A stretch of 64,000 bases of DNA from Xanthomonas vesicatoria ATCC 35937 (lineage in GTDB: Bacteria > Pseudomonadota > Gammaproteobacteria > Xanthomonadales > Xanthomonadaceae): assembly GCF_001908725.1 (NCBI RefSeq), contig NZ_CP018725.1, positions 62,001 to 126,000 of the forward strand, written 5' to 3'. The position numbers and the translations under genes are program-made. Positions within the stretch are counted from its first letter, which is position 1. Every line of letters starts with the position of its first letter. This document shows positions 26,211 to 35,964 of the stretch, in pieces. The notes under the pieces are model-generated. The model was not told the origin of the DNA and ran no database searches. It was given only the letters and a program-made list of their open reading frames with translations.

Positions 26211-27199
26211 CTAAAATCTCAGGTGTTTGACCGCAGCCTCGTCGCCCTGCGGTGTCAAATGTGCGTAGTACTTTTCAGTCGTCGCATAGTCAGCGTGTCC
26301 TGCCAAAACCTGGACCCGGCGCAGCGGTACGCCCGCCATGACCAGGTGGGCGCAAAAGGTGTGGCGCAGCCGATGCAGGCTTCCACCGATTCCCGCTTTG
26401 CGGGCATCTGCAGCGAACCAGTCGCTGATGGTGTCTTTGTGCACGTCGATAAGTCGATCAGGCAGTCGGCGCAGTGCGCATCGTGCATAGCGGTTGAGCG
26501 GAACCTCACGCCACTTGCCCGATTTGGTACGGCCACTTCCCGTTTCATCCGGCTCGCTCTCGATCATGAGCCTGCTGCCTTGCACCGACGATTTGTGCAG
26601 CTTGGCCACCTCACCACGGCGCAAGCCGGTGTGCGCCATGAACAACCACGGCGGTGCGCGTGAGGGGCTTGCGCGATAGAGCTTTCGCATCGCAGCTCGG
26701 TCATAAAAGCTGACAGCAACGCTGCGTACGCCTCGCGGTGCTTCACTCTCTCGAGCGAGTTCACGTCGAGTTCTTTCCACTCCATCCCGCGGCGAAATGC
26801 CGCTTGCAGCCGTCGGATCTCCTTGCCGACGGTTTCTGGCGCCGCCTTATCGGTGAGAAGGCGGTCGCGCTTGTAGCCCTCCATTTCTACCGGGCGCAGT
26901 GTGTCGATCGGGCGGTCGCCAAACTTGGCGATAAAGCGCTTCACCTCGCTACGCGCTTTGCCCGCAGTCGTAGGGTGCTCGGCGGCGTACCAATCCAGGT
27001 ACCACTCAAGGTAAGCGCTCACCTGTGGCAGCCGCGCAAGAATGCGAACGCCGTGCGTCAGCTCAGCTTCTTTCGCTGCTCGTATTTCTTCAGCCTCATG
27101 AGTGCCGAGGCGGCCGAGGGAGAGCCGGTACCGATTGCCAGCTTGTCGCCAGTCGAGGTATGCGCTATCGCCGCGCCAGCAGAGTGAGACTGTTGCCAT
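26211..27199 (-). pseudogene. Frameshifted tyrosine integrase
   Basis: The N-terminal part (27199 down to about 26740) has the DNA-binding and core-binding domains (SLCWRGDSAYLDWRQ ... EVKRFIAKFGDRPIDTL). The catalytic part (about 26750 down to 26211) is in another frame and has HTGLRRGEVAKL, LHRLRHTFCAH, LAGHADYATT and the Tyr in EKYYAHL. The frames cross near 26730-26755, where LERVKHREA in one frame meets APRGVRSVAVSFYD in the other. One indel explains this. It could be true decay or a sequence error. The 3' end abuts the tRNA-like fragment at 26050-26100. Confidence 0.8.
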
Positions 27200-27393
27200 T
27201 GATGTGCGCCGTGGATCGGCGCATAGAGCGCGGACTTTTCGTAGAGTTGTTTGCCCATGAAGCGACGCGGCGCTAGGCCGTAGGCGAGGGCATTCCTGCG
27301 AAACTGAGATTCGGAGACGCCACAGTAGTGCGCGGCCTCGGTGACATTGAGCCAGTCCTTGCCAGAGAGATTTAGCGGCTCCGCTGCTGACAT
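27058..27393 (-). CDS. Excisionase-like/HTH DNA-binding protein
   Basis: The 111-residue protein begins at ATG 27393 after a near-perfect AAGGAGG. Its first half has a winged-helix/excisionase-type motif (KDWLNVTEAAHYCGVSESQFRRNALAYGLAPRRFMGKQLYEKSAL). It overlaps the start of the integrase gene by 142 bases in a different frame, which is long but plausible because the integrase N-terminus at 27199 looks genuine. It probably binds the att region and controls excision direction. Confidence 0.72.
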   Translation of the reverse strand: MSAAEPLNLSGKDWLNVTEAAHYCGVSESQFRRNALAYGLAPRRFMGKQLYEKSALYAPIHGAHQWQQSHSAGAAIAHTSTGDKLAIGTGSPSAASALMRLKKYEQRKKLS

Positions 27394-27500
27394 CCCGGCC
27401 TCCTTTGCGTCGTAGGGCCTGAGCGGTTTACTAAGTGCGCCACGTGACCCGTTGTGCGGCACGTCGCGGTGTTGCACGATGTGTCCACCTGGGGGGGTAT

Positions 27501-27716
27501 ATGGCACTGCACGTTGAAGAAAGCGGCTTCCGAATCGAAGTGAGTAGCGCGCAAAGTTCGGATGGTTGGCGCAGCATGGTTGTGGCATATGAAGTAGGCG
27601 GGCCCAGGGCGTTCGGGCCGCTGCAGTCGGTGCCCTTCCCATCGCGGGAAGAAGCCGAGTCCGGTGCGCTTGAGCTCATCCGGGAAAAGATCCTCAGCCG
27701 CGGTGCGTCTGGCTAG
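27501..27716 (+). CDS. Small hypothetical protein of a local paralogous cluster
   Basis: The 71-residue protein starts at ATG 27501 behind a G-rich stretch. Its pattern, FRIEV...GWRSMVVAYEV...REEAESGALELIREK, is a compact strand-strand-helix arrangement shared in outline with the next three genes. The function is unknown. Confidence 0.5.
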   Translation: MALHVEESGFRIEVSSAQSSDGWRSMVVAYEVGGPRAFGPLQSVPFPSREEAESGALELIREKILSRGASG

Positions 27717-27911
27717 GCGCCAGGCCGTCCTAATTTTCCTCGCTTGCATGAGATTGTTGCTGCTGCTCCGGTGATGGGTAGCAGTGTCCTGCACGCCAAG
27801 GTGCCAGTACGGGCCGTCACCTTTCATTGCATAGACCAAACGATGCGCTTGCGGCCAGCGTGCATGTATTTCCACAGGGTCTTCAGATCTACAGGCAGAA
27901 CATTTGCAGTC

Positions 27912-28211
27912 ATGCGAAACATCCGTATTCAACGTGGCTGGGTCCACGGTTACTGTGGCGAGTTTCGAGTTGAGACGCTGGAAGTGCATCAGGCTCAACA
28001 GAACCGCTGGGTGTCGACTGCGTATATCTATCACCGCAATCGCGACGCGTCGGTCGCTACGATCGAGGGGGCAGGCGAAGGTGCGCAACGCGAAGAAGCG
28101 CGTGCACAAGCGCTTCGTGTCGCCTGCGAATTCTGCGGTCACTTGAATGCAGACGAATGGCGAAAGGCCGCCACTATCCGCGACGGGACGGGTACTAGTG
28201 CCGAAAATTGA
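27912..28211 (+). CDS. Small hypothetical protein, paralogue of the next gene
   Basis: The 99-residue protein shares a clear motif with 28301-28552: F-x-VETLE, then W-x-ST-x-YI-x-H, then TIE-x-AG, then R-x2-AR-x-QA. This identity in spacing shows the two came from duplication. The start is ATG 27912; the frame is open upstream. No function is known. Confidence 0.55.
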   Translation: MRNIRIQRGWVHGYCGEFRVETLEVHQAQQNRWVSTAYIYHRNRDASVATIEGAGEGAQREEARAQALRVACEFCGHLNADEWRKAATIRDGTGTSAEN

Positions 28212-28300
28212 TGTGATGTCTATGGCGGTTTCCGCTCCAGATGAATTGCTTCATGTGAGGTTTTCTTTTGCAGGCGTGCCGGGAGCTCATACTTGGACGC

Positions 28301-28552
28301 ATGTCTTCTCCCTTGCCCACTGCTGCGTCCGTTCTTGGTTTGTGTGATGACTTCCACGTCGAGACGCTTGAAATGCAGGTGTCCGACAGTTCGATGTGGA
28401 CGTCGACCGTCTATATTTTTCACGTTCGCCGCAGCGGTCCGTTGTTGACCATAGAAAATGCGGGGCGAGCGGAGTATCGCGACGATGCACGTCGCCAAGC
28501 GGTTGCGGCTGGGCTGGCCGCGATTGCAGATATCGACCCGGCTGATTATTGA
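28301..28552 (+). CDS. Small hypothetical protein, paralogue of the previous gene
   Basis: The 83-residue protein contains FHVETLEMQ, MWTSTVYIFH, LLTIENAG and RDDARRQA, matching the previous protein. The ATG at 28301 is chosen; a TTG at 28268 is in frame. The function is unknown. Confidence 0.55.
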   Translation: MSSPLPTAASVLGLCDDFHVETLEMQVSDSSMWTSTVYIFHVRRSGPLLTIENAGRAEYRDDARRQAVAAGLAAIADIDPADY

Positions 28553-28627
28553 GCCAACGGATCTAGCAAAGCCGTGGTGCACCGTGCAGTGATAGGCTCG
28601 CAGCCATCTGGGCACGGGGACGTTGCG

Positions 28628-29101
28628 ATGATTCCAGATTCGGGGATGCCTCACGAAGTACTGCTCGTGCATCAGGATGGCGTTACTGCCAAGGTCCATC
28701 TGGACCGCAGTGACGGTATCTGGAGCGTTCGTGTTGTTGAGCTCCAACAACCGGATCGGTCCGTCTCGCTCTTCGGGCACGCGGTTAGCGCTGGGCGACA
28801 TTTCGAAGAAGCCCGAACCTTGGGTCGTGCGAAGGCGCGCGAGGAGATCGCGCATCTGTTGGGACGGCCAGTGTCTAAGGCGGGGCATACGCTCCGCGCC
28901 GCTGCGGTGCAGCGTTTCCAGGGCTCCGGCTTTGATGCCGTCATCGAAGTAGTCGATGCAAACGGCTTCACCACTGAGCGCCTGGTCGTCAGTCCGGTGG
29001 GCCGCGATGAACTGAGCAATGCCGAAGCGTTGGCACTCGCCAACCAGCATGGGTACGGCCAAGTCTCTGGCATCACGGCTACGGGCAAGATCGTGTTGTA
29101 A
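28628..29101 (+). CDS. Hypothetical protein with the cluster fold in duplicate
   Basis: The 157-residue protein has two similar halves. The first has VHLDRSDGIWSVRVVELQ ... FEEARTLGRAKAREEI and the second has FDAVIEVVDANGFTTERLVV ... SNAEALALANQHG. Each half is a strand pair then an Ala-rich helix, like its smaller neighbours. The start is ATG 28628. The role is unknown; such small proteins often sit next to integrases in Xanthomonas-type islands. Confidence 0.55.
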   Translation: MIPDSGMPHEVLLVHQDGVTAKVHLDRSDGIWSVRVVELQQPDRSVSLFGHAVSAGRHFEEARTLGRAKAREEIAHLLGRPVSKAGHTLRAAAVQRFQGSGFDAVIEVVDANGFTTERLVVSPVGRDELSNAEALALANQHGYGQVSGITATGKIVL

Positions 29102-29587
29102 GGGCGCGGTGCGCGAGGCGAGCTCGGTCATGGTTCACCATCAGAGCGCTGGCTGATCCGCGCATCGTTGATCTCGCGCCGCGACTGCTCTTTCGCACTC
29201 GCGTTGCGCCCAGCTCCTGCACCTTGTCGCCGCAATTGGCGACGCCTCGAGGTGCGTGCTGGGTCGGTACGGCCTGCGCGATGCGATGGATGTCGCTAGG
29301 CGCTTGCAGATGGGCTTCTCGGTGTTGGTAGCCTCATCGACCATGCCGCCGACATATTCTGCCGCTCTGGGTGGAAGGCGACGTCTCGAAGTGGCTACGC
29401 ATGAACGGTCATGAGGCGATGGGTCACCTCACGCCGTGGCCCTCGGAACGCCATGCGTCTGCTGCGGAGGTTTGTCTGAAAGGGCCGGCAGCAAGACACG
29501 CTACGGTTGTGCCTTCATAAGCGGCCATCAACGTGCCGTACGCTCGGTTCATAAAAGCGGAATGTGCTTGCAGATCTCTGTATACCA
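29102..29587. other. Intergenic region without a supported gene
   Basis: Several short frames cross this stretch, but none has a ribosome site with a credible protein. Codon use looks random. It may be remnant DNA at the island boundary. Confidence 0.35.
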
Positions 29588-29917
29588 ATGGAGCCCAGCT
29601 CTACAATTGGTGGACGAGCTGTCTTCATTAGCCTTAGCTTTAGGCCAGCGCGAGTGGTAGCGTGGACGATTGAGCTGCTGGCCAGTCGCGTGAATGATTC
29701 AACATATATGCGACAACTTGCAATCGCAATCGACAGAATAACGTCTGCGCATGAGTTGCACGGCATGGAAGACTCAGTGTTTTGGGACGTCTATGCTGCA
29801 GCCACTGAGGAACTCAAACTGCATGGCGTCGCATTGAAGCGTGCACGCGTTGCGCTGTGTGGGGTGGCTATTAGGCTTAGGCATTTGACGCCTAGCCGTG
29901 TCAATAAATTGGAGTAG
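29588..29917 (+). CDS. Small hypothetical protein
   Basis: The 109-residue protein starts at ATG 29588. It is mostly helical (ARVVAWTIELLASRVNDSTYMRQLAIAIDRI ... FWDVYAAATEELKLHGVALKRARVAL). It has no signal or membrane segment, and the ribosome site is weak. It may be a real gene or a remnant. Confidence 0.4.
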   Translation: MEPSSTIGGRAVFISLSFRPARVVAWTIELLASRVNDSTYMRQLAIAIDRITSAHELHGMEDSVFWDVYAAATEELKLHGVALKRARVALCGVAIRLRHLTPSRVNKLE

Positions 29918-30252
29918 TGCGGGTCGCTCTCTTCCAAAGTAAGCACGCATAAGCTGCTGATAATAAATATCTGGCCACTGGCGTTGCCTGAATAGCGCAA
30001 TGATGTGCCCAAATCAATTCCTGCAAAGCCCTGCATGCAAGTATTACTAGGTGAGTCGGCACTGGACGCGCTGGGCGCCCGCGATATGAGCGGCTTCTAG
30101 GCCGCACGTCCGATAGACATATGTTCTCGTCAAACGCATCGGCTTACGAGCGGGCTTTTTACGTGCGAGCATGGCCGAGCTCGCATTTATGAAAACGATT
30201 GCTGGTGAATTTCACCCATCCGCAGTGCTTTTTCTGCACAAGAGCTATTTAG

Positions 30253-30313
30253 CGGCGGGTACAGCCGCCGATAAGTTTGATGTACGGCAGGTGCGATCCA
30301 TCGCCGCACCTGC
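30253..30313 (+). promoter_or_regulatory. Chemoreceptor upstream region: FliA-like -10 and hairpin
   Basis: GCCGATAA at 30267-30274 matches the sigma-28 (FliA) -10 consensus exactly, but no good -35 (TAAA) lies at the right distance. It partly coincides with a CGGCGG/CCGCCG hairpin. A second hairpin, GCAGGTGCG (30287-30295) with CGCACCTGC (30305-30313), precedes the ATG at 30343 and could affect mRNA. The rest of 29918-30342 shows no gene. Confidence 0.35.
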
Positions 30314-30342
30314 TTTCCATCCATAAATAGGGTTGGCCGCTT

Positions 30343-32586
30343 ATGAATAGTTTCTTGCAGCGCTATAACGTAGGCCGCCGCCTGGGCGCAGCCTTTGGAA
30401 TCCTGATTCTTCTGTCCGGTCTGCTTGTGGCGATTGGTCTCAGCAGCATGGCTAGTGCCCGTACTGAGATGGACACCATCGTAAAGGTCAACTTTGCAAA
30501 GATGCGCATAGGCAACGCGATGCGTGATGCCAACTCCAATATCTTCATTGCGCTCGGTACGCTGGTCATGGTCACGTCTGATGCGCTAAATCAAGAAGCT
30601 TTGGAAAAAATCAAGGATCAGCGCCAGCGGTATGCGGACGAACGTAAGTCCCTCGATGCATATCCGCCAAGCGAAGCCGGCCGCAAGGTTCGTGCAGAGA
30701 TTGACGCTGCACGCGAGGTCTCTCGTGGTTTGAACGATCAGGTGATCGCTCTGGCGGCGGCAAATAAAAATGCCGAAGCGCAAGTCTTCATGAGTGAGAA
30801 AGCTCGGCCAGCAATGTTGAGGTGGCAGGCAAAGATTGCCGAAAACGTCAGCCTGCAGGAGAAGCAAACCGCAGAGTCTTATCACGGCGCGGTTGCGGCG
30901 ATGAACCGCGGCAAGGGCTTCCTCATCGCAGGCGGTCTGGTAGTGGTGTTGGTCAGCACGGTGTTGGCCTTCGCAATCACTCGCAGTTTGACACAGCCAC
31001 TGAGCCGCGCTACCCGCGCCGCCGAATCGATTGCCGGCGGCAAGCTGGATAACAACGTGGACACCCAAGCTTCCGACGAAAGCGGGCGGCTGCTCAAGGC
31101 CATGAGCAAGATGCAGGAGCAGCTGCGCAGCTTGATCGAAGCGCAGATGGACATGGCCAAGCGTCATGACGAGGGCCAGATAAGTTACCGGATGGATGCA
31201 ACGTCATTCCCGGGGGACTATGGCCGGATGGCACATGACACCAATGCGCTTGTTGCCTCGCATATCTCTGTCAAGTTGAAGCTGGCGGAGATCATGGGGC
31301 GTTATGCAATCGGCGACCTGAGTCAGGACATGGATCGCCTGCCCGGCGAGAAGGCGGTCCTGACACGAACAATGGACGAGGTGAAAACGAACCTGTCTGC
31401 AATGAATCATGAGATCAAGCATCTGGCGCAGTCCGCGGCCAAAGGCGACTTCAGCGCACGCGGGGATGCCGAACGGTTCCAGTACGACTTTCGGGTGATG
31501 GTGGACAGCCTCAACACCTTGATGTCGACCGCTGATGGCAACCTGCAATCGCTTTCCGGCCTACTGCAGTCGATCGCCGCTGGCGACCTCACCGCACGCA
31601 TGAGCGGAGATTTCCAAGGCGTATTCGCGCAGATGCGCGATGATGCCAATGCCACCGCCACGCAGCTGGCCGAGATCGTTGGCAGCATCAAGAACTCGGC
31701 CATCTCGATCAAGGGCGCGGCCAGCGAAATCGCGGCCAGTAACCAGGACCTGTCGCAGCGCACCGAACAGCAGGCCGCCAATCTCGAAGAAACCGCTGCC
31801 TCAATGGAAGAGCTCACCTCCACTGTTAAGCAGAACGCGGAAGGTGCGCGTCAGGCTAACCAGCTCGCCATCGGCGCCGCCAGCGTGGCAGCCCAGGGTG
31901 GGGAGGTGGTGGGCAAGGTGGTGGAGACGATGTCCGGCATTGAAGCGGCCTCCAAGAAGATCGCCGACATCATCTCCGTCATCGACGGCATCGCCTTCCA
32001 GACCAATATCCTGGCCTTAAACGCCGCAGTCGAAGCGGCAAGGGCGGGTGATCAGGGCCGTGGTTTTGCAGTTGTCGCCAGCGAGGTTCGTACGCTCGCT
32101 CAGCGCTCTTCAAGTGCCGCAAAAGAAATTAAGAGCCTGATCGACGATTCTGTTCAGCGCGTGGCCGAAGGCTCCGCCCTAGTGCACAGCGCGGGAACGA
32201 CCATGGCTGAGGTAGTGGCCAGCGTCCAGCGCGTGACCGACATCATGGGCGAGATCTCCGCCGCTTCGCAGGAGCAGTCGGTCGGCATCGAGCAGGTGAA
32301 CCAGACCATCACCAATATGGACGAAACCACCCAGCAGAACGCGGCCCTTGTCGAAGAGGCTACCGCCGCCGCACGGTCGCTCGAAGACCAGGCTGTGCAT
32401 CTGACTGATGCGGTGGCGGTATTCAAGACCGACAACACCTATGTGGCCGCACCGGTGCGGCGTCAGCCAGGCAGCTCAGCAACGCCAGCATTCAATGCCA
32501 GAGTAACGGCAGGCCATACAACCACGCCGAAGCTCCGTGCAGTCACAGCCTCGCTAACCAGCGAAGGGAGCTGGCAGGAGTTCTAA
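30343..32586 (+). CDS. Methyl-accepting chemotaxis protein
   Basis: The 747-residue inner-membrane chemoreceptor has TM1 at about 13-38, a four-helix-type periplasmic sensor (about 39-188) and TM2 at about 190-211. A HAMP domain and a further HAMP-like helical region follow (about 212-450). The highly conserved signalling tip is [45 protein letters not shown]. The C-terminal GSWQEF is a WxxF-type tether for CheR/CheB. It signals to CheA/CheW. It is the first of two tandem paralogues, with no chemotaxis kinase genes in the window. The ligand is unknown. Confidence 0.96.
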   Translation: MNSFLQRYNVGRRLGAAFGILILLSGLLVAIGLSSMASARTEMDTIVKVNFAKMRIGNAMRDANSNIFIALGTLVMVTSDALNQEALEKIKDQRQRYADERKSLDAYPPSEAGRKVRAEIDAAREVSRGLNDQVIALAAANKNAEAQVFMSEKARPAMLRWQAKIAENVSLQEKQTAESYHGAVAAMNRGKGFLIAGGLVVVLVSTVLAFAITRSLTQPLSRATRAAESIAGGKLDNNVDTQASDESGRLLKAMSKMQEQLRSLIEAQMDMAKRHDEGQISYRMDATSFPGDYGRMAHDTNALVASHISVKLKLAEIMGRYAIGDLSQDMDRLPGEKAVLTRTMDEVKTNLSAMNHEIKHLAQSAAKGDFSARGDAERFQYDFRVMVDSLNTLMSTADGNLQSLSGLLQSIAAGDLTARMSGDFQGVFAQMRDDANATATQLAEIVGSIKNSAISIKGAASEIAASNQDLSQRTEQQAANLEETAASMEELTSTVKQNAEGARQANQLAIGAASVAAQGGEVVGKVVETMSGIEAASKKIADIISVIDGIAFQTNILALNAAVEAARAGDQGRGFAVVASEVRTLAQRSSSAAKEIKSLIDDSVQRVAEGSALVHSAGTTMAEVVASVQRVTDIMGEISAASQEQSVGIEQVNQTITNMDETTQQNAALVEEATAAARSLEDQAVHLTDAVAVFKTDNTYVAAPVRRQPGSSATPAFNARVTAGHTTTPKLRAVTASLTSEGSWQEF

Positions 32587-32638
32587 AACCGTGAAAACGC
32601 AATGGTGACAAGGCGCCAATGCCAAGCCCGCCGCTACG

Positions 32639-32661
32639 CCCGATAGGCAAAACCTATCGGG
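32639..32661 (+). terminator. Hairpin after the first chemoreceptor gene
   Basis: CCCGATAGG and CCTATCGGG form a 9-bp stem around CAAAA, about 50 bases after the stop. There is no T-run. Confidence 0.55.
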
Positions 32662-32792
32662 GTAATTTGCAGCATCAATAGAGCTTGTCGATCCTGAATG
32701 GGAGGTGGCGCAGCCTGGTATTCACGACGCTTCTTCGCTTCAGGGAGTTTCGATAAAGTCGATAAGAGGCATGCCCATATTAGGATGCCTCA

Positions 32793-35032
32793 ATGTCGTA
32801 CGCCGTAACCAGATTCGTCAGCCTCCAGAAAAAGTTGCTTGGCGCAGTCACGATTGGATTGTTGATCGTTTTGCTATGCGCGCTGGCTGGATTAGCCACC
32901 GCGTGGATTAGCGTTTCCGGAAAGGTGCCGCAGGAAGTTGCCCAAGCGTCGGCGGCTGAAGCGGTCAGTCGTGACTTCCGGATGCAGGTGCAGGAGTGGA
33001 AAAATGTGCTCATCCGGGGGCGGGACCCGGCCCAATTGGAAAAACACCTGGACGCTTTCCGTTTGCAGGGAAAGAAGGTGCAATCCGGCACCGAGAAGCT
33101 CGCCCAAGCCATGCCGGACGCCCGAGCGCGTGCGTTGGCACAGGATTTGCCAAGTCGCATTTGACGTTGCAGGCCAACTATGAGGCAGCGTTAGAAAAGT
33201 TCGCGGCAGCTGGCTACGTTGCTGAGACTGGCGATGCGTTGGTGAAGGGACAGGACCGCGCTCCGACGCAGATCCTCGAGGCTCTGGTTAGCCGAACTGA
33301 AACATTGGCAGACGCCGCGGTGCTCGCTACTTCCCAGGCTGCCCAGCAAAAGCTCATGTATTCCGCGGTCGCAACGATCGCTGCAGCCCTGTGCCTCTTG
33401 GGCGTGCTGGCGTGGTGGATTCGGAGATCGATCGTCCGCCCGATCGAAACTGTCGCACGTGCTGCGCGTTCGGTCGCTGCCGGCGACCTTGCTGCGCAAG
33501 CGACAGTGCGCAGCAACGACGAAATTGGGCTTCTAGGTCAAGCCATGAACCAGGTCGTCAGCACGCTCACCGAAGTTTCGAGCGCGCAAGCCGAAATGGC
33601 GCGGCGTCACGACGCTGGTGAGATGGGCTATCGCATGAATGCCGATGCATTCTCGGGTGCATATGGGCGCATGGTCGCCGATACGAACGGTTTGGTCGGT
33701 GACCAGGTCAGGCTCGTCGGAGACATGCTGCAAGTGATGCAGCGCTATGCAGTAGGTGACATGTCCGTTGATATGCCGCGGCTGCCTGGCGAGAAAGCCA
33801 AGATTACCGAGGCGATGGACACAACCAAGCAGAACCTAGCTGCCATCAACGGTGAGATCCGCGGCTTGGTGGAAGCTGCTGCTGTTGGCGACTTCACTAC
33901 CCGTGGCAACGCGCAGGCCTATGAATTTGAATTCCGGGCGATGGTCGATGGCCTAAATGGTCTGATGCACAACGTCGACCATAACCTCGGAGAGCTTTCG
34001 CGGCTGCTTAAAGCGATCGCAGACGGTGATCTTACAATCCGTATGCAAGGGCAACAGCAGGGTGTGTTCGCGCGGATGCGTGACGACGCCAACGCTACCG
34101 CCGCTCAGCTTGCGGAGATTGTCGGCGGTATCAAGGCGTCCGCCGTATCGATTAAAGGCGCTGCCAGCGAGATTGCAGCCGGTAACCAGGATCTGTCGCA
34201 GCGTACGGAACAACAAGCGGCTAACCTAGAAGAGACCGCAGCTTCCATGGAAGAGCTTACTTCCACGGTGAGGCAAAACGCTGAAGGCGCACGCCAAGCC
34301 AATCAGCTCGCCCTTGGTGCGGCGAGCGTGGCGGAGCAGGGCGGCGAGGTGGTCGGCAAAGTCGTTGAAACGATGACCGGTATCGAGGCTTCGTCTAGGA
34401 AGATCGCAGACATCATCAGCGTTATTGACGGCATTGCGTTCCAGACCAACATTTTGGCGTTGAACGCGGCAGTGGAAGCGGCCCGTGCCGGCGAACAGGG
34501 TCGGGGGTTCGCTGTAGTTGCCTCAGAAGTGAGAACGCTTGCCCAGCGCTCTTCTGATGCAGCGAAGGAGATCAAGTCTTTGATTGATGACTCGGTGGAG
34601 CGCGTAGCAGAGGGGGCAGTCCTAGTGCGTAGCGCTGGCACGACCATGACGGAATTGGTCGCCAGCGTGCAGCGAGTGACGGACATCATGGGCGAAATTT
34701 CTGCCGCCTCCCAGGAGCAATCCGCAGGGATAGAGCAGGTCAACCAGACTGTCACTCAGATGGACGAAACCACGCAACAGAACGCCGCGCTGGTGGAAGA
34801 AGCCACTGCCGCTGCCCGCTCGCTCGAAGAGCAGGCAGTGCAGCTGACCGAAGCGGTGGCGGTGTTCAAGATCGAGCCTTCGAGCAAAGCGGCGGCCAAG
34901 GCGATTGCACCGATCCGTTCAACAACGCCCACCATTGCCGCACGACCGGCAGCGGTTACGCGGAAGGCCGCCGCCAAGCCGCGTTTGGTCAAGGCGACCG
35001 GGAGCAACGAAGGCGGCTGGCAGGAGTTCTAA
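32793..35032 (+). pseudogene. Second chemoreceptor gene, broken by a 1-bp deletion
   Basis: The N-terminal frame (32793-33164) gives TM1 and part of the periplasmic domain and ends prematurely at ...QDLPSRI. The remaining protein continues in another frame as [17 protein letters not shown] through TM2, HAMP, the conserved signalling tip and the GGWQEF tether to 35032. Adding one G near 33147, making TTG-GCC-AAG, restores DLAKSHLTL and one chemoreceptor of about 746 residues. The signalling half is close to the first receptor, the sensor half diverged. Either the gene is inactivated or the sequence has an error. A GAGGCAT/ATGCCTC repeat lies just before the start. Confidence 0.85.
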
Positions 35033-35050
35033 CGGGCCCCTGGCATATGT

Positions 35051-35082
35051 GCAGTCTCACCGGCAGCGCCCGGCGAGACTGC
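35051..35082 (+). terminator. Hairpin after the second chemoreceptor gene
   Basis: GCAGTCTC (35051-35058) and GAGACTGC (35075-35082) form an 8-bp stem, extended by CCGG/CCGG-type pairing inside the loop. It lies 19 bases after the stop. No T-run follows. Confidence 0.55.
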
Positions 35083-35517
35083 TGCTGCCAGTTGTCTGAC
35101 CTCTTTTGACACAGGGCAGATCCAGGCGCGGCGCAAAGCCTTCGCCGCGTATAGACAACTAAGTGCCAACGTTGACCATGGCAGAGGCGCGCCAAGACGC
35201 GTCGACATGACGAGTCGCTTGCCGGGTTGAACCGCATCTACAGGCTGCCTAGCGACGCGCCAAGTAATGATAAAAGGCGCCGCCGATGGAGGTAATCAGT
35301 GCGGAACCTTCAATGCAGACGGCATCCCGAACACTTCGTCGTAGCTGCCATGAGCGCCTGCAGGAAGTACGTTGCACGCTCTACACGACTTCTTCGTACC
35401 AGGACTGGCCCGCAGATTCCCAATACTTCATCAAGAAATGCTTCAATGGGCATGGAGCGCCATCATTGCTTTGACCGCAGACAACTTTGTCTTCCGACGG
35501 CTCACAAGCATCGCGTC
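35083..35517. other. Intergenic region between chemoreceptor and pga operon
   Basis: No supported gene. Frames here continue into the antisense of pgaD and look like chance. It lies at the 3' side of both flanking units. Confidence 0.4.
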
Positions 35518-35964
35518 TCACCCATGCCGCACCACCCGCACCCCCACCGGCCTCGCAAACTTGTCCATCGCCACCGATGAGATACGGCTGTGGCGCAGCA
35601 AGGCGCCGAGTTGTTCGGGGGCACCCAGACGCTGGTCGACTTCCGGCTCGGCGACAGTGCGCGGGCGCTTGCGTTTGTCCGCATTGGCGAAGCGCAGGCG
35701 GTTGTACTCGGCCCAGCCGACCGTGGTGATGGCGGCCATCAGTGCGATCACCGGCAGCGCGCCGAGCGCGAATGGGTCGATTGCGTTGTGCTTCAAATAC
35801 AGCTCGGTGTACGCACTGCGCAGGCCGAAGAACCAGGCGATCAGCGTTGCCAGCGGTGCCCAGAGATAGAAATAGACCATCCAGGCGCCGGCGGTGGCGG
35901 CGCCGTAAGCGAGACGGCGCGAGCGGCCGAGGCGCTGCGGAAGGTTGATGATGGGCGGGGTCAT
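35518..35964 (-). CDS. pgaD: PgaD-like poly-GlcNAc synthase accessory protein
   Basis: The 148-residue protein (HmsS type) has two transmembrane helices (about 20-45 and 68-90). It works with PgaC in the c-di-GMP-dependent synthase for poly-beta-1,6-N-acetylglucosamine. The start is ATG 35964, overlapping the pgaC stop by four bases (ATGA), which shows tight coupling. The N-terminus PPIINLPQRLGRSRR and the position last in pgaABCD are typical. The C-terminal tail is longer and more charged than in E. coli PgaD. Confidence 0.85.
   Translation of the reverse strand: MTPPIINLPQRLGRSRRLAYGAATAGAWMVYFYLWAPLATLIAWFFGLRSAYTELYLKHNAIDPFALGALPVIALMAAITTVGWAEYNRLRFANADKRKRPRTVAEPEVDQRLGAPEQLGALLRHSRISSVAMDKFARPVGVRVVRHG

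Noticed and set aside
30248..30274. A full sigma-28 promoter before the first chemoreceptor
   Set aside because: The -10 matches but no TAAA -35 is at the right distance, so only a low-confidence regulatory entry is kept.
35286..35869. Plus-strand frames near and over pgaD
   Set aside because: They are mostly antisense to pgaD, with no ribosome site or recognizable domain.
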